Origin: Bacillota bacterium
Lineage (GTDB): Bacteria > Bacillota > Clostridia > Lachnospirales > Anaerotignaceae
Direction of reading: 5' to 3'
Length of the DNA: 10,076 nt
Assembly: GCA_023413275.1 (NCBI GenBank)
Contig: JAEZPX010000096.1
Coordinates: forward strand, 1-10,076
Shown here one piece after another: positions 5,866-10,076 of the stretch. A program made the position numbers and the translations under genes. Numbering within the stretch: position 1 is the stretch's first letter; each line of letters starts with the position of its first letter. The notes under the pieces are model-generated. The model was given only the letters and a program-made list of their open reading frames with translations. It did not search any database and had not been told where the DNA came from.

Positions 5866-8316
5866 ATGGGTTATGCCAGAGTCATTGTTGGAATGAACCA
5901 TCCACAGACCGACCGAGTATTTGACTACCACATTCCCGAAGCTTTTCAAGATGAAGCGAAGGAAGGTGTGCGAGTCATTGTGCCTTTTGGACATAGAAAT
6001 ACCAAAACAGAGGGATACATACTTTCTTTGGCTGAGGAGAGTGAAATCCCCTTAGAGAAGCTAAAAGACGTTCTTGAAATTCTGGATGATGGCAGACCAA
6101 TTTTTACCCCTCAAATGCTTCATCTAGCACAATGGATGAAGGAACACTATTTTTGTACGTTAAACCAATGTTTGCAAGCCATTATGCCAACAGGAATTAA
6201 AACCAAAAGCACATGGCAAGTGATTTTGAACGAAGCAGCTGATGCTTCTGCATGTAAAGGTGGGGAATTAGCTGTTTTAGAAGCTTTGAAGGAAATGGGT
6301 GGTTCCGGTGCTTTGAGTGAGCTGGAGAAATTGTTGGGAAGTGGCAGTAAACACGCAATACAACAACTTCAAAAAAAGAATATACTTCTTCTGAAGCAAA
6401 GAATGATTCGCTCTGAATATAAAATAGAGCAGTGTTTTTATTCCATCAATGATCGCTCTTCTTTGTTGGAAGATACTTTGAAAAAAGCTGAGAAGGACAA
6501 GCGTCTTTCAGGGCAAAAAAAACTCTTACATCTTTTCAAAGAAAAGAGTGAAATTTCCCTTGAGGAAATTAAAAAAAGTGGAATTGGTGAATCACCGCTT
6601 AAGACCCTCTTGAAAAAAGGAATTTTGCTAGAACGTAGGGAACAGAAAAAAAGGGTTGTTTTTTATCTGGAGAATTATGAAAAAACCACGCCTTTTTATC
6701 CAACTGTAGAACAAAGGATAGCAATTGAGGAAATTGAACATCAAATAGATTTGGAAAAAAAGAAGCCTATTCTCCTACATGGAATTACTGGAAGCGGAAA
6801 AACGGAAATTTATATGCAAAGCATTGCCAAAATACTTGATATGGGGAAACAGGCGGTGGTGCTGGTTCCTGAAATCTCCTTGACACCCCAAATGATGGAG
6901 CGATTTATTTCTCGTTTTGGTGAAGCTGTATCCATTACCCACAGCAGGCTTTCTGTGGGAGAGCGGTTAGACCAATGGAAAAAAGCCAGAGATGGGGAGA
7001 TTTCTGTCATGATTGGTCCCAGATCGGCACTGTTTATGCCCTTTTCTGATTTGGGGATGATTATCATTGATGAGGTGCATGATAACAGCTATATCTCCGA
7101 TATTACCCCGAAGTATGATGCAAGGGAAGCGGCAAAGATACTTGCAGAGGACACAGGTGCAGTTTTATTAATGGGCAGTGCCACTCCTGATTTAGTGAGC
7201 TATCATAAAGCCAGACAAGGAGAATATCTCCTACTGGAACTGAAAGAAAGAACGGGGGGAGGAACCCTTCCCAGGATGCAAATTGTTGATATGTGCAAAG
7301 AGTTGGAGGAGGGAAATCGCTCTGCCTTTAGTCGGATATTACAACAGGAGATAGCAATAAATTTAGAAAAAGGTCAGCAAACCATGCTGTTTTTAAATAG
7401 AAGGGGGTTTGCAACCTTTGTTTCCTGTCGCAGTTGTGGTCATGTCATGCGATGTCCTGAGTGTGGTATTTCTTATACATATCATGCAAAAGAAGATGTG
7501 CTGATGTGCCATTATTGTGGCAAGACAGTGGAAAGCCCCCAAAATTGCCCTGTATGCGGTTCAAAATACATTCGTTACTTCGGAACAGGGACACAAAAAA
7601 TTGAAGAAGAGGTAAGACGGCTTTTTCCAAGAGCCAATGTTCTTCGTATGGATTTAGATACCACTATGGGTAAAAACAGCCATAATCAGATATTAGAGGC
7701 GTTTCGCAAGGGACAGGCAGATATACTTGTAGGTACACAAATGATTGCAAAGGGACATGATTTCCCCAATGTAACGTTGGTTGGCATTATGGCAGCAGAC
7801 ACTTCTTTAAATACGGGCAGTTTTTATGCTTCAGAAAACACCTTTCAATTAATTACCCAAGCCGGTGGACGGGCCGGTAGAGCAGATGACAGTGGTAGGG
7901 TTTATATCCAAACCTATCAACCAAAGCATTACTGCATTACCCATGCCGCTGAACAAAATTATAAGGGGTTTTATGAGGAAGAAATATTATTGCGTGAGAT
8001 GATGGGATATCCTCCCTTTGGGGCTTTCTGTTCTGTTGTAGTAAGCGGAGAAGAGGAGAAGGACATCGCAAAGGCGGCTGATGTTTTGGGTGGAATCTTT
8101 CAGGAAGAAAATATAGGGAATCGCTATTTCATAATGGGGCCTGTACCGGCCATGCTGTTTAAATTCAGAGGAGAGTACCGACAACGGATTTTGATTCAAG
8201 GGCAAGATGAAGATGCATTGGCAAGGTTTGTAGCCAAGTGCGTGGAAAAAGGAGAACAAAAGGTGGGGAAGGGAATACACTTTCAATTAACACGAAATCC
8301 CTTGAATATTGTATAA
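5866..8316 (+). CDS. priA: Primosomal protein N' (replication restart helicase)
   Basis: 816 residues, close to B. subtilis PriA (about 805). It recognises abandoned replication forks, unwinds with 3'-5' polarity and reloads the replisome. Layout: N-terminal 3'-end-binding domain (1 to about 110), a winged-helix-like part with a charged linker (to about 270), then the helicase: Walker A GITGSGKT (306-313), Walker B DEVH (402-405), motif III GSATP (437-441), and motif V GTQMIAKGHD (623-632) with motif VI QAGGRAGR (665-672). Eight cysteines in four CxxC pairs (521/524, 530/533, 548/551, 561/564) form the expected two zinc sites. Oddities: DEVH where PriA usually has DEEH, QAGGRAGR for QVAGRAGR, and AADTSLNTGSFYASE in a normally more conserved stretch. 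No frameshift. GGAGGTG lies seven bases before the ATG. In B. subtilis coaBC precedes priA; here it does not. Confidence 0.97.
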   Translation: MGYARVIVGMNHPQTDRVFDYHIPEAFQDEAKEGVRVIVPFGHRNTKTEGYILSLAEESEIPLEKLKDVLEILDDGRPIFTPQMLHLAQWMKEHYFCTLNQCLQAIMPTGIKTKSTWQVILNEAADASACKGGELAVLEALKEMGGSGALSELEKLLGSGSKHAIQQLQKKNILLLKQRMIRSEYKIEQCFYSINDRSSLLEDTLKKAEKDKRLSGQKKLLHLFKEKSEISLEEIKKSGIGESPLKTLLKKGILLERREQKKRVVFYLENYEKTTPFYPTVEQRIAIEEIEHQIDLEKKKPILLHGITGSGKTEIYMQSIAKILDMGKQAVVLVPEISLTPQMMERFISRFGEAVSITHSRLSVGERLDQWKKARDGEISVMIGPRSALFMPFSDLGMIIIDEVHDNSYISDITPKYDAREAAKILAEDTGAVLLMGSATPDLVSYHKARQGEYLLLELKERTGGGTLPRMQIVDMCKELEEGNRSAFSRILQQEIAINLEKGQQTMLFLNRRGFATFVSCRSCGHVMRCPECGISYTYHAKEDVLMCHYCGKTVESPQNCPVCGSKYIRYFGTGTQKIEEEVRRLFPRANVLRMDLDTTMGKNSHNQILEAFRKGQADILVGTQMIAKGHDFPNVTLVGIMAADTSLNTGSFYASENTFQLITQAGGRAGRADDSGRVYIQTYQPKHYCITHAAEQNYKGFYEEEILLREMMGYPPFGAFCSVVVSGEEEKDIAKAADVLGGIFQEENIGNRYFIMGPVPAMLFKFRGEYRQRILIQGQDEDALARFVAKCVEKGEQKVGKGIHFQLTRNPLNIV

Positions 8317-8337
8317 TAGATAACTTTATGTTAAAAT
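8309..8337 (+). promoter_or_regulatory. Candidate promoter for def-fmt
   Basis: TGTTAAAAT (8329-8337) is an extended -10 with one mismatch, and TTGTAT (8309-8314) sits 17 bases upstream of its hexamer as a weak -35. It overlaps the last codons of priA. Another hexamer TATAAT (8312-8317) has TTAACA (8287-8292) at a less favourable 19-base spacing. Either would give a leader of at least 160 bases before def. Moderate evidence only; read-through from priA is the alternative. Confidence 0.4.
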
Positions 8338-8339
8338 AT

Positions 8340-8358
8340 AGGGTAAACCCTGTTTTTT
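8340..8358 (+). terminator. Weak hairpin with T run after priA
   Basis: AGGG-TAAA-CCCT (8340-8351) followed by G and six T (8353-8358) has the form of a short intrinsic terminator 23 bases past the priA stop. The stem is only four to five pairs, so termination is likely partial. It overlaps the start point predicted for the promoter at 8309-8337, so both calls are unlikely to be fully right. Confidence 0.35.
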
Positions 8359-8506
8359 ATTCTAACAAGGATGGATAGATGGTTTTTTGAGATTCAAATT
8401 TTTGGGAGATTGAGATAGAGAAGTTAAAAATATAAACGTTGAAAGCTTGAATATGGAAATGAAGAGACTATTTTTGTATGGATAGTAATTGTAGGAGGTA
8501 AGATAA

Positions 8507-8968
8507 ATGGTAACAAGAGAAATACGCTTGAGTACAGATGATATTTTGAGAAAAGTTTGTAAGCCGGTAAAGGAAATCAATCAGAATACACTAACATTAT
8601 TGGATGATATGGCAGAAACCATGTATGCTGCAAATGGTGTTGGGCTCGCCGCACCCCAAGTGGGTATTTTGAAAAGAATTGTTACCATTGATATAGGGGA
8701 AGGACTGATTGAGCTGATTAACCCTGTTGTTGTGGAAAGAAGGGGGTCACAAATCGATTATGAGGCATGCTTAAGTGTTCCGGGAAGAAGTGAATTGGTA
8801 GATCGCCCCGAATATGTTCGTGTGGAAGCCTTGAACCGCAATGGTGAGAAGATTATCGTAGAAGGAGAAGAGCTGATGGCTGTTGCTCTTTGCCACGAAA
8901 CAGATCACCTGGACGGAGTTTTATATATTGATAAAGCCATTCCACCAGAAGATGTGGAAGAGGTTTAA
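8507..8968 (+). CDS. def: Peptide deformylase
   Basis: 153 residues, the short form of the family. This metal-dependent (usually Fe2+) cytosolic enzyme removes the formyl group from the N-terminal methionine of nascent proteins. All three motifs are visible: motif I GVGLAAPQ (44-51), motif II EACLS (86-90) with metal ligand Cys88, and motif III HETDH (130-134) with ligands His130 and His134 and catalytic Glu131. Motif II has Ala87 where the common form is Gly (EGCLS); the ligand is intact, so activity is expected. AGGAGGT (8493-8499) sits seven bases before the ATG and decides the start. It lies 14 bases before fmt, so the enzymes that add and remove the formyl group are co-expressed. Confidence 0.97.
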   Translation: MVTREIRLSTDDILRKVCKPVKEINQNTLTLLDDMAETMYAANGVGLAAPQVGILKRIVTIDIGEGLIELINPVVVERRGSQIDYEACLSVPGRSELVDRPEYVRVEALNRNGEKIIVEGEELMAVALCHETDHLDGVLYIDKAIPPEDVEEV

Positions 8969-8982
8969 GGAGGAATAAGCCC

Positions 8983-9912
8983 ATGAGAGTGATTTTTATG
9001 GGTACACCGGAATTTGCGGTGTATTCTTTGAAGGCTCTGTTAACACAGCATGAAGTGATTGCTGTTGTGAGCCAGCCGGATAAGCCAAAAGGCAGAGGGA
9101 AAAAACTGGCACCAACTCCTGTTAAGGCGTATGCACTGGAACAAGGCATTCAGGTTTATCAGCCTGAGAAGGCAAGAGATCCTGAATTTGTTGCATTGTT
9201 GAAAGAATTGAATCCTGATGTGATAGCAGTAACTGCTTTTGGACAGATATTGCCTGAAAGTATTTTGAATATTCCCCAATATGGCTGTATTAATGTACAT
9301 GGCTCTTTGCTTCCTAAGTATCGAGGGGCGGCGCCTATGCAATGGTCTATTATAAATGGGGAAAAGGTAACGGGAATTACCACTATGTTTATGGCTAAGG
9401 GCATGGATACGGGGGATATGCTTTTAAAGACGGAAGTGCCAATCACACCTGAGGACAATTTTGCCTCTGTTCATGATAAAATGGCATTGGCAGGTGCAGA
9501 TTTGCTTCTAGAAACCTTAACTGCTTTGCAGGCAGGAACAGTGGAAAGAATTCCACAGAATCATGAGGAGGCAACTTATGCCGCAATGATTACAAAGGAA
9601 ACCGGGCATATTGATTGGTCAAAAAGTGCAGAGGAAATTTTGAATCTTATGCGGGGGTTGGATCCAGCCCCGGGAGCATATGCAATGTACGAAGGGGAGC
9701 CTCTAAAGCTTTTTAAAGGAACAAAAACGGAAGGTGACTATCACCACGGGAAATATGGTGAGGTTGTTGATATTAACAAGAAGGGGTTCGTCGTAAAATG
9801 CGGCGATGGGGCATTGACCATCACAGAATTGCAAGCCACAGGCAAAAAGAGAATGCCAGCGGATGCGTATTTGAGAGGTCATGCCATCAATCAGGGCGTC
9901 CTTTTACAGTAG
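8983..9912 (+). CDS. fmt: Methionyl-tRNA formyltransferase
   Basis: 309 residues, usual length. It transfers the formyl group from 10-formyltetrahydrofolate to Met-tRNAfMet for translation start. The N-terminal formyltransferase domain (1 to about 205) starts MRVIFMGTPEFAVYSL. It carries the tRNA-recognition loop QPDKPKGRGKKLAPTPVK (31-48) and the active site NVHGSLLPKYRGAAP (104-118), with the catalytic trio Asn104, His106 and Asp142 (in MDTGDM), spaced as in E. coli. The C-terminal OB-like domain (about 210-309) ends with ATGKKRMPADAYLRGH. AAGGAGG (8967-8973) overlaps the def stop codon and sits nine bases before the ATG, so the two genes are translationally linked. No terminator is evident after it, and the next gene starts 98 bases on. 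Confidence 0.98.
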   Translation: MRVIFMGTPEFAVYSLKALLTQHEVIAVVSQPDKPKGRGKKLAPTPVKAYALEQGIQVYQPEKARDPEFVALLKELNPDVIAVTAFGQILPESILNIPQYGCINVHGSLLPKYRGAAPMQWSIINGEKVTGITTMFMAKGMDTGDMLLKTEVPITPEDNFASVHDKMALAGADLLLETLTALQAGTVERIPQNHEEATYAAMITKETGHIDWSKSAEEILNLMRGLDPAPGAYAMYEGEPLKLFKGTKTEGDYHHGKYGEVVDINKKGFVVKCGDGALTITELQATGKKRMPADAYLRGHAINQGVLLQ

Positions 9913-9940
9913 TCTTTTTAAGGGAAAACTGAGTTATTTC

Positions 9941-9958
9941 GTTTACCCAACGGTAAAT
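9941..9958 (+). other. Small hairpin between fmt and the next gene
   Basis: TTTACC (9942-9947), loop CAAC, GGTAAA (9952-9957): a perfect 6-base-pair stem extended by a G-T pair (9941/9958). No U run follows on either strand, so it is not a good terminator. It may be an RNA processing or stability element, or chance. Confidence 0.3.
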
Positions 9959-10010
9959 CAATGATAACAAAGTTCCTTAGAATTTTGAAAACAAAAAGGA
10001 GGAACCAATT

Positions 10011-10076
10011 ATGTTTATTTTATTAATTTTGGCAATGATACTCACCCTGTATGCACAGGCGAATGTAACTGGAACA
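10011..10076 (+). CDS. Zinc metallopeptidase, YugP-like (5' end only)
   Basis: Only the first 22 codons are in the window. The ATG has AGGAGG about eight bases upstream. The peptide reads MFILLILAMILTLYAQ then ANVTGT, a hydrophobic membrane segment followed by an Ala-Gln-x-x-Val-x-x-Thr pattern. This matches the N-terminus of the YugP/Zn_peptidase_2 family of membrane zinc metallopeptidases as I remember it. In many Clostridia such a gene follows fmt and precedes rsmB, which supports the call. The catalytic HExxH lies outside the window, so the assignment rests on the leader segment and context. Probably co-transcribed with def-fmt. Confidence 0.6.
   Translation, partial: MFILLILAMILTLYAQANVTGT

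Noticed and set aside
7987..8286. Minus-strand open frame of 99 codons inside priA
   Set aside because: It lies wholly in the conserved C-terminal part of priA and has no recognisable start signal or family match.
9040..9458. Minus-strand open frames inside fmt (9040-9342, 9159-9458)
   Set aside because: Both are antisense to the conserved formyltransferase domain and have no supporting signal.
1..10076. Search for CRISPR repeats, insertion sequences, tRNA genes, phage or toxin-antitoxin genes
   Set aside because: No spaced direct repeats, terminal inverted repeats, transposase, tRNA-like cloverleaf or small gene pair could be supported; the coding space is filled by housekeeping genes.

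Overview
The window is an ordinary housekeeping block from a low-GC (about 40% by eye) Gram-positive anaerobe of the class Clostridia. The evidence is the gene set and order, strong AGGAGG-type ribosome binding sites, short gaps between genes, and protein variants typical of Firmicutes, such as RemA, an RqcH/NFACT protein and a type-1-like short peptide deformylase. I cannot name the genus. The order matches from memory the Bacillus subtilis yloA (rqcH) - yloC (yicC) - remA - gmk - rpoZ - coaBC - priA - def - fmt neighbourhood. Here rqcH is inverted, and coaBC is absent between rpoZ and priA.

Minus-strand part (1-3440): a complete MATE-family multidrug exporter (8-1339), a 281-base spacer holding a clear intrinsic terminator for the upstream gene, and rqcH (1621-3387). 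RqcH is the NFACT protein that tags stalled nascent chains on 50S subunits. It has its own extended -10 promoter at about 3430.

Plus-strand operon A (promoter 3509-3537; genes 3696-5759): yicC (endoribonuclease family), remA (DNA-binding regulator), gmk (guanylate kinase) and rpoZ (RNA polymerase omega). Spacings are 13, 2 and 0 bases, so these genes are almost certainly co-transcribed. A structured terminator-like element at 5768-5829 follows rpoZ.

Plus-strand part B (5866-10076): priA (primosomal helicase), a 190-base spacer with a candidate promoter, def (peptide deformylase) and fmt (methionyl-tRNA formyltransferase), then the first 22 codons of a probable YugP-type membrane zinc metallopeptidase. 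Def and Fmt form the add/remove pair of the N-formyl-methionine cycle. Across the window the themes are translation start, ribosome rescue, RNA turnover, guanine nucleotide supply and transcription, and replication restart.

I see no CRISPR array, insertion sequence, phage gene, tRNA or rRNA, and no convincing new system. The points worth a second look are modest: a divergent Walker B and motif VI in PriA, a nested-hairpin junction where coaBC would be expected, a roughly 150-base yicC leader, and small palindromes upstream of the exporter.
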